Positions 1 to 7,160 of a DNA stretch of 19,302 nucleotides are shown one piece after another. The translations under genes and the position numbers were made by a program. Source of the stretch: Pseudomonadota bacterium. Lineage in GTDB: Bacteria > Pseudomonadota > Gammaproteobacteria > Burkholderiales > Rhodocyclaceae. The stretch's first letter is position 1; each line of letters begins with the position of its first letter. Below the pieces are notes generated by a model, which was given only the letters and a program-made list of their open reading frames with translations, was not told the DNA's origin and made no database searches. The stretch lies in the NCBI GenBank assembly GCA_023459095.1, contig JAEWVQ010000188.1, positions 1 through 19,302 on the forward strand, written 5' to 3'.

Positions 1-2
1 TC

Positions 3-203
3 AACCTGTGCCCGAAGGAAGTGAAAGGCATCCGCCCGGAGCCCATGCAGCTCGTCAACGGCAAGGAAACCCTGACCCTGCGCTTCGACTGCAAGCGCTG
101 CGAGATGCACGTGGTCGGCAAGCTGAAAAAGCACGTCGCGCGCCTGCACGATACGGTGCCGGCGCAGAAGCTCAGCTTCTACCCGAGCCGGCCGGAGGTG
201 TGA
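3..203 (+). CDS. C-terminal fragment, probable U32 peptidase family protein (RlhA/YdcP-like)
   Basis: An open frame enters from the left edge and ends with TGA at 201-203, leaving 66 C-terminal residues. The visible part has an NLCPKEV start, an RPEPM stretch, then a basic segment with a CxxC pair (C30 and C33 of the fragment) followed by EMHVVGKLKK. From memory this resembles the cysteine-bearing C-terminal region of U32-family proteins such as RlhA (YdcP), which takes part in hydroxylation of a 23S rRNA cytidine, with cysteines thought to bind an iron-sulfur cluster. The match rests on pattern recall of a short tail, so the family is tentative and the specific member more so. The next gene downstream is a tRNA on the opposite strand, so this is the last gene of its transcript. 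Confidence 0.5.
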   Translation, partial: NLCPKEVKGIRPEPMQLVNGKETLTLRFDCKRCEMHVVGKLKKHVARLHDTVPAQKLSFYPSRPEV

Positions 204-269
204 CTGGGCTGCGCGACGAGCGTGCGCGGGGCGCGCGCCGGATGGCGGGAAATTCGCTCATGGAAGTGG

Positions 270-354
270 TGGTGCCCGAGACGGGACTCGAACCCGTAAG
301 GCTTGCGCCGGCGGATTTTAAGTCCGCTATGGTTACCGATTTCATCACTCGGGC
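270..354 (-). tRNA. tRNA-Leu (anticodon UAA)
   Basis: Read on the minus strand this is a class II (long variable arm) tRNA of 85 nt including an encoded CCA. The acceptor strands GCCCGAG (348-354) and CTCGGGC (274-280) pair perfectly, followed by discriminator A and CCA (270-272). The anticodon stem GCGGA/TCCGC encloses the loop CTTAAAA with anticodon TAA at 318-320. The T arm ACGGG-TTCGAGT-CCCGT is intact, and the variable arm lies between the anticodon and T arms as expected for leucine. It decodes UUA (and UUG by wobble), a rare codon in a genome this GC-rich. Confidence 0.96.
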
Positions 355-442
355 ATTTTCAACCCGGCACCCGACGTGCGTCGATGCCGTGATGCAGGCC
401 GCGCACGTTGGCCGCTGGCGGCATCCTGCGCAGGACGGGCGC

Positions 443-448
443 ATTGTA
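443..448 (-). promoter_or_regulatory. candidate -10 box for the tRNA-Leu gene
   Basis: On the minus strand TACAAT is followed directly by a GC-rich discriminator (GCGCCC). That arrangement is typical of stringently controlled stable-RNA promoters. It sits about 90 nt upstream of the mature tRNA 5' end. No good -35 is seen at 17 bp, so confidence is low. Confidence 0.3.
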
Positions 449-618
449 TCGTGCGCGCGCGGCCGTGCGTAGCTCGGCGCTGCCAGCGCCCCCGCGCTGC
501 GGATTGAACTAGAATCAGGCGCAAGTGCACAAAGGGCGCAGCGCCTTGCAAGCGTCCTGCCCATCGTCCCCTGTTTCCGTCATTTTCTTCTCCATCCTCT
601 GCGTTTTCCTGCATCCCC

Positions 619-1056
619 GTGATCGTTCTCAACCTGTGCTGCAACAGCGAACATCGCTTTGAAGGCTGGTTCGCTTCCGCAGATGATTTCGAAACCCAAT
701 CCGCCCGTGGTCTGGTGACCTGTCCGGTGTGCGGCGACGCCACGATCCGGCGTCTGCCGAGCGCGCCTTATGTTCAGACGCGGAATGTGCCGACCCCAGT
801 CGCCCAGCCCCGCACGGCGCCCCCCGGGGCTATCGCTCCCGAAGCCGCCGCCACGGTGATCAAGGCGCTGCGCGAGATGGCGCGCGCGGCCGACGATGTG
901 GGTCGCGACTTCCCGGAGGAAGCGCGGCGCATCCATTACGGTGAAGTCGAGGCGCGCAACATCCGTGGCGCGGCATCGGCGGACGAGGTCGGCGAACTGA
1001 TCGAGGAAGGCATCCTGGTGCTGCCGGTGCCGCCCGGCGAGGACAGCCTGCACTGA
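619..1056 (+). CDS. DUF1178 family protein
   Basis: The 145-residue product starts at GTG 619 (MIVLNLCC) and matches the DUF1178 family pattern. It has an N-terminal NLCC-x3-HxFEGWF motif, a CPVCG zinc-ribbon-like pair (C35, C38) and then PSAPYV. A long helical middle carries VG-x-DFPEEARRIHYGE, and the acidic C-terminus carries the EGI-x-VLPVPP ending. The function of the family is unknown; the four cysteines (7, 8, 35, 38) suggest metal binding, which is an inference. Length is normal for the family. A TAGAAT box at 510-515 could be its -10 but would leave a leader of nearly 100 nt. Its stop codon is only 10 bp from that of the convergent phosphodiesterase gene. Confidence 0.88.
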   Translation: MIVLNLCCNSEHRFEGWFASADDFETQSARGLVTCPVCGDATIRRLPSAPYVQTRNVPTPVAQPRTAPPGAIAPEAAATVIKALREMARAADDVGRDFPEEARRIHYGEVEARNIRGAASADEVGELIEEGILVLPVPPGEDSLH

Positions 1057-1066
1057 CGAAACGGCC

Positions 1067-2242
1067 TCAGCGTCCGGCCTGCACCAGCGGCACCCACATT
1101 TCGTCGGCGGACAGACCACCGTGCACGCCGAGCATGCTCACCGCGGGTTCGCCGGCGACGCGGTCGGCAATGGTCCACCCCGGCTCCATCAGCAGGGTAT
1201 GGGTGCCGGCCCGCTCCAGCAGGCGCTTGTGCGCCGGACCGGGACCGAACAGGCCGGCACGCACCAACTGGGCCGAGGCATGCACGACCGCGCGCCCGGC
1301 CAGTTCATCACGCACCAGCGCGGCGAACTCTGCCTCCGCGCCGGCGCGCACCGCACAGAACGCGGTGCGACGTTCGCCGAACAGCGGCGCGGCCAGCATC
1401 GCCGCGGCGCCAGGCAGGCGTTCGAGCGCGATCAGGCGCTCCGGCGGGGCATCGACGAAGCCATGATCCGCGGTCAGCAATACGGTGCAATCGACCGCCG
1501 ACAGCCGCTCCACCAGGTCGCCGAACCATTCATCGAGCCGCCGGAACTCGGCCACTGCCTCGGCCGACCGGCTGCCGTAGCGGTGACTGATCGCGTCGAA
1601 GCGCGCGTAATAGCCATGGACGTAGCCGCCTTGTGGCAACAAGCCATGTACTTCGTCGTCGATCGCCTGCGCGAACTGGGCCAGGCCGCGATACGGCCGG
1701 ATGCGTGCCCCGCGGCCGTGGCGCCGTGAGTACGCGGAGTGAGCGATGTCGTGCGGCGAGACGAGTACCGCGGGACGGCAGGCGCCGGCGAACATCGACG
1801 GATAGGGAAAGAGGCGCGGCACCAGGAACGGCGCCCGCAGCGCGCGCCCACCCCGCCGGTGCAGCGGCAGCGGCGCGATCACGCCGCCGAGCCGGGTGTC
1901 GCGGATGAACCAGCCGGTGAGACCGTGCGTGGCGGGCGCAAGCCCGCTCATCAGCGTGGTCACCGCCGCCGCGGTGGTGCTCGGAAACACCGAGGTCAGC
2001 CGCCGCCGCCGGTGTGCAAGCAACGCGCCCCCGGCGCCGAATTCATTGAGGAAGCGCTCGCCGAGGCCGTCGATGACGATCAGCACCAGCACCCGCGCGC
2101 CGCCGCACCCGTCCGCCGCGCCTGGCATGGGGGCATCGGCGCGGGCCAGCCAGCGGCGAAGATCGCGGGCAAGGCCGGCAAGACCGCCATCGCCGTAATC
2201 CGGCAGTACGGCGCCACGGGGAAGGTCGGAAACGATAGGCAC
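1067..2242 (-). CDS. Alkaline-phosphatase-superfamily phosphodiesterase (nucleotide pyrophosphatase-like)
   Basis: The ~391-residue protein has the metal and nucleophile signature of type I phosphodiesterase/nucleotide pyrophosphatase enzymes. These are VLIVIDGLG (D58), FPSTTAA (nucleophile Thr at about 90), FDAISH (D216, H220), TADHG (D259, H260) and a C-terminal GVHGG (H374). All expected zinc ligands are present, so it should be an active hydrolase of a phosphodiester or phosphonate; the substrate cannot be told. No signal peptide or membrane segment is evident, suggesting a cytosolic location. The start is uncertain. The frame stays open to GTG 2374, but the upstream 44 residues are Arg/Pro/Cys-rich and look non-coding, so I chose the GTG at 2242 (GTG 2251 is an alternative); neither has a clear ribosome-binding site. 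Confidence 0.8.
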   Translation of the reverse strand: MPIVSDLPRGAVLPDYGDGGLAGLARDLRRWLARADAPMPGAADGCGGARVLVLIVIDGLGERFLNEFGAGGALLAHRRRRLTSVFPSTTAAAVTTLMSGLAPATHGLTGWFIRDTRLGGVIAPLPLHRRGGRALRAPFLVPRLFPYPSMFAGACRPAVLVSPHDIAHSAYSRRHGRGARIRPYRGLAQFAQAIDDEVHGLLPQGGYVHGYYARFDAISHRYGSRSAEAVAEFRRLDEWFGDLVERLSAVDCTVLLTADHGFVDAPPERLIALERLPGAAAMLAAPLFGERRTAFCAVRAGAEAEFAALVRDELAGRAVVHASAQLVRAGLFGPGPAHKRLLERAGTHTLLMEPGWTIADRVAGEPAVSMLGVHGGLSADEMWVPLVQAGR

Positions 2243-2389
2243 GGCAAGCACACGAAGGTGAGGCGGAGGTCCGCGGAGGCCGCAAGGGCTGCGCAACGGA
2301 CAACACGGTGCCGGACGCAGCCGACGGCAGTGCAAGCTTACTCCAGCGCCCGTTGCCTCACTAGCCGCCGCCACCTACCGGCGCCGGCC

Positions 2390-2656
2390 TCAGTGCACGG
2401 CGTAGGGCACGCCGGGTTCGCCGCTCAGTGTCCACAGATACTTGCCGCCCAGGGCCTGCAGGCCTTGCAACGCGGCGGGTGGAATGTGACAGCCCTCGAA
2501 GCAGCGCAGCGCGGCGTTGAAGCGGCCCAGCACGATGCCCAGGCCTTCGAGTTCGGCGCGATCGTCGGCGAGCGCATAGATGTCGCCGTAATGGCAGCGA
2601 CCGTCCGCGGCGGGCGGCCACTCCATGCAAACAATATTCCCCGCGCCTTTGATCAT
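2390..2656 (-). CDS. Small protein of unknown function
   Basis: This 88-residue frame starts at ATG 2656 (MIKGAG) and ends with TGA just upstream of the phosphodiesterase gene on the same strand. I do not recognise it. It contains four cysteines (10, 21, 52, 56), an acidic ADDRAELEGLG segment, a hydrophobic IVLGRFNAALRCF helix and a GGKYLWTLSG strand, and the composition looks like a folded soluble protein rather than a shadow frame. A second possible start is ATG 2626 (MEWPPAADG). Neither start has a strong ribosome-binding site. It could be co-transcribed with the phosphodiesterase, though about 150 bp lie between them. It is divergent from epd. Confidence 0.55.
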   Translation of the reverse strand: MIKGAGNIVCMEWPPAADGRCHYGDIYALADDRAELEGLGIVLGRFNAALRCFEGCHIPPAALQGLQALGGKYLWTLSGEPGVPYAVH

Positions 2657-2774
2657 GACTGCGACGATGCCGGATCGATATGACGCGGATCATGCCATCG
2701 GACGCTTCCGGAACCAAGGAAGTGGTTCACGCTGCGCGTACCGGCGACCGCGGGACGCCATCGCCGGCGCCGAG

Positions 2775-2780
2775 TAGAAT
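2775..2780 (+). promoter_or_regulatory. candidate -10 box for epd
   Basis: TAGAAT lies 30 bp upstream of the GTG start of epd and would give a leader of roughly 20-25 nt. The -35 region is poor. The same hexamer is found upstream of the DUF1178 gene, so it may be a usual -10 form in this genome. Confidence 0.35.
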
Positions 2781-2809
2781 CGCAGGTTTCGCCCCCCAGC
2801 ATTCCGCCC

Positions 2810-3859
2810 GTGCCGCCTTCCCTGCCCTTGCCTTCCCTGCGCCTCGCGATCAACGGTTACGGCCGTATCGGCCGCTGCTTCCTGCGCGCCCTGCACGAAT
2901 CCGGACTCGCCGACCGCTTTCAAGTCATCGCCATCAACGAACCCGCGGATCTGGCCAGCATTGCCTATCTGACCCGCTTCGACTCGACCCACGGCCGTTT
3001 TCCGGTCGGCGTCGAGGCCGGGGACGGGCGCCTGTTCATCGGCGGGCGCGCGATCACGGTGTCGCACGCGACCACGCCCGAGGCGGTGGACTGGGCCGGG
3101 CTGGAGGTCGATCTGGTGGTCGAGTGCTCGGGCCAGTACGGCGAGCGCAGCGAACTGGAGCGCTTCATCGCCGCCGGCTGCCCGCGGCTGCTGCTGTCGC
3201 ACCCCGGCAACAGCGCCGCCGACGTCGATGCAACCGTGGTCTACGGCATCAACCAGCACGAACTGCGCGGCAACGCGCGCCTGGTGTCGAACGCCTCGTG
3301 CACCACCAACGCGGTGGTGCCGGTGCTCGCCCTGCTCGACCAGGCCTTCGGCCTCGAGCAGGTGATGCTCACCACGCTGCATTCGGTGATGAACGACCAG
3401 CCGCTGATCGACGGCTACCACCACACCGACCTGCGCCGCACGCGCTCGGCGATGCAGTCCATCATTCCGGTGTCGACCGGCCTCGCGCGCGGGGTCGAAC
3501 GCCTGCTGCCCGGACTCGCTGGTCGCGTCCATGCCAAGGCCATCCGCGTGCCGACGCACAACGTGTCGGCAATCGACATGGTGCTGAGCGTGCGCCGCGA
3601 CGTCACCGCCGCCGAGGTCAATGCCCTGCTGCGCGAGGCCAGCGCCGGCCTCTACGCCGGGTTGATCGCCTGGTCGGACGAGCCCCACGCCTCGATCGAC
3701 TTCAACCACGACCCTCACTCCGCGATCGTCGACGGCGGCCAGACGAGGATCAGCGGCCGGCGGCTGATCAACCTGATGGTGTGGTTCGACAACGAATGGG
3801 GCTTCGCCAACCGCATGGTCGATGTCGCCCGCCACTGGATGAGCCTCGACCGGGCGTAA
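2810..3859 (+). CDS. epd: D-erythrose-4-phosphate dehydrogenase (GAPDH superfamily)
   Basis: The 349-residue protein has the GAPDH fold signature: NGYGRIGR for NAD binding, SNASCTTN with catalytic C164, and the partner H191. Several features favour Epd over glycolytic GAPDH. These are NEPAD instead of the ND pair after the second strand, SHPG followed by DVDATVVYGINQ, DLRRTRSAMQSIIP, and the DFNHDPHSAIVDG block near the C-terminus, which closely follows E. coli Epd. Epd oxidises erythrose 4-phosphate to 4-phosphoerythronate, the first step of the DXP-dependent pyridoxal phosphate pathway. A GAPDH activity cannot be excluded. The start is GTG 2810. The gene is convergent with ada, with a GC-rich hairpin in the 31-bp gap. 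Confidence 0.85.
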   Translation: MPPSLPLPSLRLAINGYGRIGRCFLRALHESGLADRFQVIAINEPADLASIAYLTRFDSTHGRFPVGVEAGDGRLFIGGRAITVSHATTPEAVDWAGLEVDLVVECSGQYGERSELERFIAAGCPRLLLSHPGNSAADVDATVVYGINQHELRGNARLVSNASCTTNAVVPVLALLDQAFGLEQVMLTTLHSVMNDQPLIDGYHHTDLRRTRSAMQSIIPVSTGLARGVERLLPGLAGRVHAKAIRVPTHNVSAIDMVLSVRRDVTAAEVNALLREASAGLYAGLIAWSDEPHASIDFNHDPHSAIVDGGQTRISGRRLINLMVWFDNEWGFANRMVDVARHWMSLDRA

Positions 3860-3889
3860 ACGGCCGGCCGCAGCGCCGCCCGCGGCCGT
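3860..3889. terminator. possible bidirectional terminator hairpin between epd and ada
   Basis: ACGGCCG (3860-3866) and CGGCCGT (3883-3889) form a 7-bp inverted repeat filling the gap between the convergent epd and ada stops. A competing 6-bp stem (GGCCGC/GCGGCC) lies inside. There is no T tract, so termination activity is uncertain. Confidence 0.35.
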
Positions 3890-3890
3890 C

Positions 3891-4973
3891 TCAGCGTGGC
3901 ACCGGCGCGCCTTCGAGTTCGAGCAGCGCGCGCTTGCGCACCACCCCCCAACGGTAGCCCGACAGGCCGCCGTCGGTCCGCACCACACGGTGGCAGGGAA
4001 TCGCCACCGCGAGCACGTTGGCGGCGCACGCCCCGGCCACCGCGCGCACCGCGCGCGGCATGCCGATACGCGCGGCGATCTCGGCGTAGGTCGCGGTTTC
4101 CCCGGGCGGGATGCGCTGCAGCGCCGCCCACACGCGCTGCTGAAAGGCGGTGCCGCGCACATCGAGCGGCAGGTCCAGCCCGAGTTGCGGCGCCTCGACG
4201 AAGCCGACGACGCGCGCCACCCAATGCTCGAACCCGGCGTCGCCGCCGATCAGCGTCGCGCTGGCGAAGCGCTCCTGCAGTTCGCGCACCAGCGTTTCCG
4301 GTTCGTCGCCGAGCGCGATCGCACACAGGCCGCGCGCGCTGGCCGCGACCAGAATGGCGCCGAGCGCGCACTGGCCGACGGCGAAGCGGATTTCCTCGCC
4401 CGCGCCGTGCGCGCGATAGGCACGCGGACTCATGCCCAGCACCGCTTTCGCCTCTTCGTAAAAGCGGCCGCTGGAGCCGTAGCCGGCCCGGTACAGGGCT
4501 TCGGTCACCGAGTGCGCGGCACCCAGCGTGTCGCGCAGCGTGCGCGCTCGATGGGCGGCGGCGTAGGCACGCGGACTCAATCCGGTGTGGGCCTTGAACA
4601 CGCGCTGCAGATGCTGCGGACTCAGTCCGGCGAGCTCGGCCAGCGCTGCCAGGGTGGGCAGGCGCTCGGCGGTTTCGATCGTGCGGCACAGCCGTGCGAC
4701 CAGCGCCGCACGCTGCGCCGAGGGCGGCGGCAGATCGGGCCGGCAGCGCCGGCATGGACGAAAGCCGGCGGCCTGGGCCGCTGCCGCGGTGGCGAAGAAG
4801 CGCACGTTCTCCGGGCGCGGCGTGCGCGCGCCGCAGGACGGCCGGCAATATACGCCGGTGGTCGTCACCGCGTACCAGAAGCGGCCGTCGGCGGCGGCGT
4901 CGCGCCCGAGCACCGCGGCCCAGCGCGCATCGCCTTGCGTGGCCGCGGCACGCAGGTCGGATTGTCGGGACAT
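3891..4973 (-). CDS. ada: Ada: bifunctional methylphosphotriester/O6-methylguanine methyltransferase and transcriptional activator
   Basis: The 360-residue protein has the full three-part Ada layout. The N-terminal zinc domain has C43, C47, C74 and C77 (YCRPSC then PCRRC), where the first cysteine accepts the phosphotriester methyl group and switches the protein into an activator. An AraC-type helix-turn-helix follows at about residues 85-180 (LAELAGLSPQHLQRVFK, then a second motif around GYGSSGRFYEE). The C-terminal O6-methylguanine methyltransferase domain carries the active PCHRVV (C327). The start at ATG 4973 is fixed by an AAGGAGG ribosome-binding site 7 bp upstream; the longer frame from 5012 is rejected. 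No alkB or alkA follows, unlike E. coli. A matching Ada box upstream implies autoregulation. Confidence 0.95.
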   Translation of the reverse strand: MSRQSDLRAAATQGDARWAAVLGRDAAADGRFWYAVTTTGVYCRPSCGARTPRPENVRFFATAAAAQAAGFRPCRRCRPDLPPPSAQRAALVARLCRTIETAERLPTLAALAELAGLSPQHLQRVFKAHTGLSPRAYAAAHRARTLRDTLGAAHSVTEALYRAGYGSSGRFYEEAKAVLGMSPRAYRAHGAGEEIRFAVGQCALGAILVAASARGLCAIALGDEPETLVRELQERFASATLIGGDAGFEHWVARVVGFVEAPQLGLDLPLDVRGTAFQQRVWAALQRIPPGETATYAEIAARIGMPRAVRAVAGACAANVLAVAIPCHRVVRTDGGLSGYRWGVVRKRALLELEGAPVPR

Positions 4974-5011
4974 CGGCGGCCTCCTTGCCGGGAATCGGAA
5001 TCGCAGCCCCA

Positions 5012-5017
5012 ACTCTA
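5012..5017 (-). promoter_or_regulatory. candidate -10 box of the ada promoter
   Basis: On the minus strand TAGAGT lies 38 bp upstream of the ada ATG. The -35 position at 17-bp spacing (5035-5040) reads GTGTGC, a poor match, as expected for an activator-dependent promoter. The Ada box starts just upstream of it. Confidence 0.45.
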
Positions 5018-5048
5018 GCCGCAGATGCCCGCCCGCACACTCCGCCGC

Positions 5049-5061
5049 TTGCGCACGAATT
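5049..5061 (-). promoter_or_regulatory. Ada box (methyl-Ada operator) upstream of ada
   Basis: The minus strand reads AATTCGTGCGCAA. This has the A box AAT and the B box GCAA with exactly 6 bp between them, the arrangement known for E. coli Ada sites (AATTAAAGCGCAAG upstream of E. coli ada, from memory). With the following G, 11 of 14 positions agree. It lies about 45-55 bp upstream of the inferred transcription start, the usual place for methyl-Ada to contact RNA polymerase. Its left part overlaps one of two CGAATTCG palindromes (5056-5063 and 5069-5076). Confidence 0.75.
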
Positions 5062-5096
5062 CGACACGCGAATTCGGCGCGCGGCGCGGTGCAGGG

Positions 5097-6233
5097 CTAG
5101 GCCGACAGCCGCAAGCCTTCGCGCAGCGGCGCGCTGACGCCCTGGGCCACAGGCAGATTGTGGCCCGCCGCGAGGCGGGTCCACGGCGCACGGTAGCGCT
5201 GCGCGGTGGCGCGCATCCACGGCACCGGCATCACCCGATCGCGGTCGCCGCTGATCAGGCTCACCGGCGTCGTCACCCGATCGACGGCGACCGGCGCGGC
5301 ATCGGTCAGCACCGACGCCACCACCTCGCGGGTGCGCCGGCCGCTCACCCCGGCCATCAGCAGGGCCAGATCGCCGTCGCGCGGCACCTCCGGCGGCACC
5401 GGCGCGAGCAGCACCGCTGCCGGACGCTGCGATTCGGCGAGCTCGCGCTGGACCAGGTAGCCGCCGAGCGAATGCCCCACCAGGCGGGTGTCGTCAGGCA
5501 GGGTTTCGAGCACGCTGCGCACGTCGTCGAAGAGCTGCGCAAAGCTCGGCCGTGCCGGCGCGCTGCGCCCGTGCCCGCTCAACGACAGGGCGTGCGCGGC
5601 GTAGCCGGCTGCGGCCAGATCGGCCATCACCGCGCGCCACTGCCAGCCGTCGCCGCCTGCGCCATGGACGAGCAGCACGTGGCCCTTCGCCCGCCCGCAC
5701 GGCAGGTTGCGGAACACTTCGAGGCGTCCGTCGCGGCCGCCGCGCCCGACTTCGGTACGCACGCTGGCGGCGCGCGGCACCACCGGCAGGCGGCCGGTGG
5801 CCTCGTCGCCGTCGTAGTCCACGTCCAGCCCGAAGCGCCGCACCAGGCGGGTCATCGCCAGATTGCGCCGCATGTAGTGCACATCGAGGCGCGTCAGCCG
5901 GTAGCGGCGCGCGCGCAGGATGGCCTTCTCCAGCAATACGCCGCCGATGCGCCGGTCGCGGTGGCCGGGAAGCACCGACAGGCCGAGTTCGCCAACCGGA
6001 TAGCCGTCCTCGACGTGGACCGCGAGGTGCGCGAAGCCGACCAGACGCCCGCCGTCCCACGCGCCTTCGGCGACGTCGCGGTTGAAATTGAGCCCGCGCG
6101 CATAGGCGATGAGGGTGGCGTCGGCGGTGGCGCCGCCGAAACGCAGGGCGCGGTCCTCGTCGTCGAGGGCGAGCAGATGGAGGACGACGGCGGCCTCGTC
6201 GTCGGGGGTGAGGGAAGCGAAACGATAGTTCAT
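5097..6233 (-). CDS. GNAT acetyltransferase - alpha/beta hydrolase fusion protein
   Basis: The 378-residue protein joins two enzyme domains. Residues 1-150 look like a GNAT N-acyltransferase, with VGFAHLAVHVED, a GELGLSVLPGHRDRRIGG acyl-CoA loop (R-R-x-G-G at 94-98), and a NLAMTRLVRRFG helix ending in GL. Residues 180-378 form an alpha/beta hydrolase with the oxyanion loop VHGAGG, nucleophile elbow GHSLGG (S255), acid SGDRD (D330 or D332) and AAGHN (H358), so the full catalytic triad is present. The joint role is unknown. Possibilities include an acyl-transfer/deacylation pair acting on one substrate, or GNAT-mediated regulation of the esterase. The start at ATG 6233 was chosen because the protein then begins at the GNAT first strand (MNYRFASLTP). 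No signal peptide is seen. Confidence 0.85.
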   Translation of the reverse strand: MNYRFASLTPDDEAAVVLHLLALDDEDRALRFGGATADATLIAYARGLNFNRDVAEGAWDGGRLVGFAHLAVHVEDGYPVGELGLSVLPGHRDRRIGGVLLEKAILRARRYRLTRLDVHYMRRNLAMTRLVRRFGLDVDYDGDEATGRLPVVPRAASVRTEVGRGGRDGRLEVFRNLPCGRAKGHVLLVHGAGGDGWQWRAVMADLAAAGYAAHALSLSGHGRSAPARPSFAQLFDDVRSVLETLPDDTRLVGHSLGGYLVQRELAESQRPAAVLLAPVPPEVPRDGDLALLMAGVSGRRTREVVASVLTDAAPVAVDRVTTPVSLISGDRDRVMPVPWMRATAQRYRAPWTRLAAGHNLPVAQGVSAPLREGLRLSA

Positions 6234-6274
6234 GGTCCGTCCGGCGTGCGCGCCGGCCAAGTCGTCGAGGCTCC

Positions 6275-6304
6275 AATGTAAGGCTCGATGTTGCACTGCA
6301 GCAA
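6275..6304 (-). promoter_or_regulatory. candidate promoter of the GNAT-hydrolase gene
   Basis: On the minus strand TTGCTG (6299-6304) and TACATT (6275-6280) are separated by 18 bp, giving a start about 35 nt upstream of the ATG. This is the best sigma-70-like pair in the 246-bp divergent gap. The rest of the gap to 6479 holds only a weak TATAGG (6416-6421) that could serve the plus-strand reductase. Confidence 0.4.
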
Positions 6305-6479
6305 ATGAGCTTTTCTAAGGCGTCGGATGAAATCCGCTCATCGTCTCCTGTCGCGGCCGCCTGCGGCACCCGGGGTGGCGCGCTTGCGGTGCGCCTTGCC
6401 TCGCCGGCGATTTCGTATAGGGTGAAGCGTGCGGCGCGCGGTTGCCGCCTTCCTTTTTCCCCAGCACGTGGAGAACGAC

Positions 6480-7037
6480 ATGGCTCAACCTCGCTACCGG
6501 ATCGCCGTCGTCGTCGGCAGCCTGCGGCGCGATTCCTTCAACGGCACGCTCGCCGAGGCGCTCGCCCGGCTCGCGCCCGACGACTTCGCTTTCAGCCGCG
6601 CGCGCATCGACGACCTGCCGCTCTACAACCAGGACGACGACGGCGCCCAGGCCGCGCCGGTGCAGCGCCTCAAGGCCGAGATCGCCGCCGCGCACGGCTT
6701 GCTGTTCGTCACCCCGGAATACAACCGCTCGATTCCCGGCGTGCTCAAGAACGCCATCGACCACGCCTCGCGGCCCTATGGCCAGAGCGCCTGGCAGGGC
6801 AAGCCCGCCGGCGTCATCGGCGTCTCGGTGGGCGCGATCGGCACCGCGCTCGCGCAGCAACACCTGCGCAACATCCTCGCGTATCTCGACGTTCCCACCC
6901 TGGGGCAACCCGAAGCCTTCCTGCAGATGAAGGACGGCCTGTTCGACGACGCCGGCAACATCGGTGCCGCCAGCCGCGACTTCCTGCTGGGGTGGATGAA
7001 CCGCTACGCCGACTGGGTGCGCCGGCACGCGGCCTGA
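6480..7037 (+). CDS. NAD(P)H-dependent FMN reductase (ChrR/YieF-like)
   Basis: The 185-residue flavodoxin-like protein begins at ATG 6480 with a GGAG ribosome-binding site about 8 bp upstream. It contains the FMN phosphate loop GSLRRDSFN, the flavin-contact motif TPEYNRSIPGVLKNAIDH, and the HLRNILAYLD helix. All follow the NADPH-dependent FMN/quinone reductase family to which E. coli ChrR belongs. Such enzymes reduce quinones, azo compounds or chromate with bound FMN, generally in oxidative-stress defence; the physiological acceptor here cannot be told. The gene is divergent from the GNAT-hydrolase gene. It precedes the ureide operon by about 120 bp on the same strand, so it is probably a separate transcript. 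Confidence 0.88.
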   Translation: MAQPRYRIAVVVGSLRRDSFNGTLAEALARLAPDDFAFSRARIDDLPLYNQDDDGAQAAPVQRLKAEIAAAHGLLFVTPEYNRSIPGVLKNAIDHASRPYGQSAWQGKPAGVIGVSVGAIGTALAQQHLRNILAYLDVPTLGQPEAFLQMKDGLFDDAGNIGAASRDFLLGWMNRYADWVRRHAA

Positions 7038-7124
7038 GTCCCGCTGCGGCCCGCGCGGCGCGCCATTGCGAATCGCTTATATCGACTATCCCGGCGCCGG
7101 CGCGCACTGCGCCCCGCGCCGCAC

Positions 7125-7130
7125 TAGACT
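7125..7130 (+). promoter_or_regulatory. candidate -10 box for the uraD-puuE-alc operon
   Basis: TAGACT lies about 30 bp upstream of the uraD ATG in the 123-bp gap after the reductase gene. No convincing -35 is visible. The gap also holds an AT-rich patch around 7066-7090 (TTGCGAATCGCTTATATCG), which is unusual against the local GC and could be a regulator site. Confidence 0.25.
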
Positions 7131-7160
7131 GCGCGCAGAACCCGCACACAGGTGCCGTCG

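Noticed and set aside
204..269. Possible integration (att) site next to the tRNA-Leu 3' end
   Set aside because: No integrase gene and no repeat of the tRNA 3' end were seen in the window.
2243..2374. 44-residue N-terminal extension of the phosphodiesterase frame
   Set aside because: It is Arg/Pro/Cys-rich, lacks a ribosome-binding site and resembles translated intergenic DNA; conserved sequence begins near 2242.
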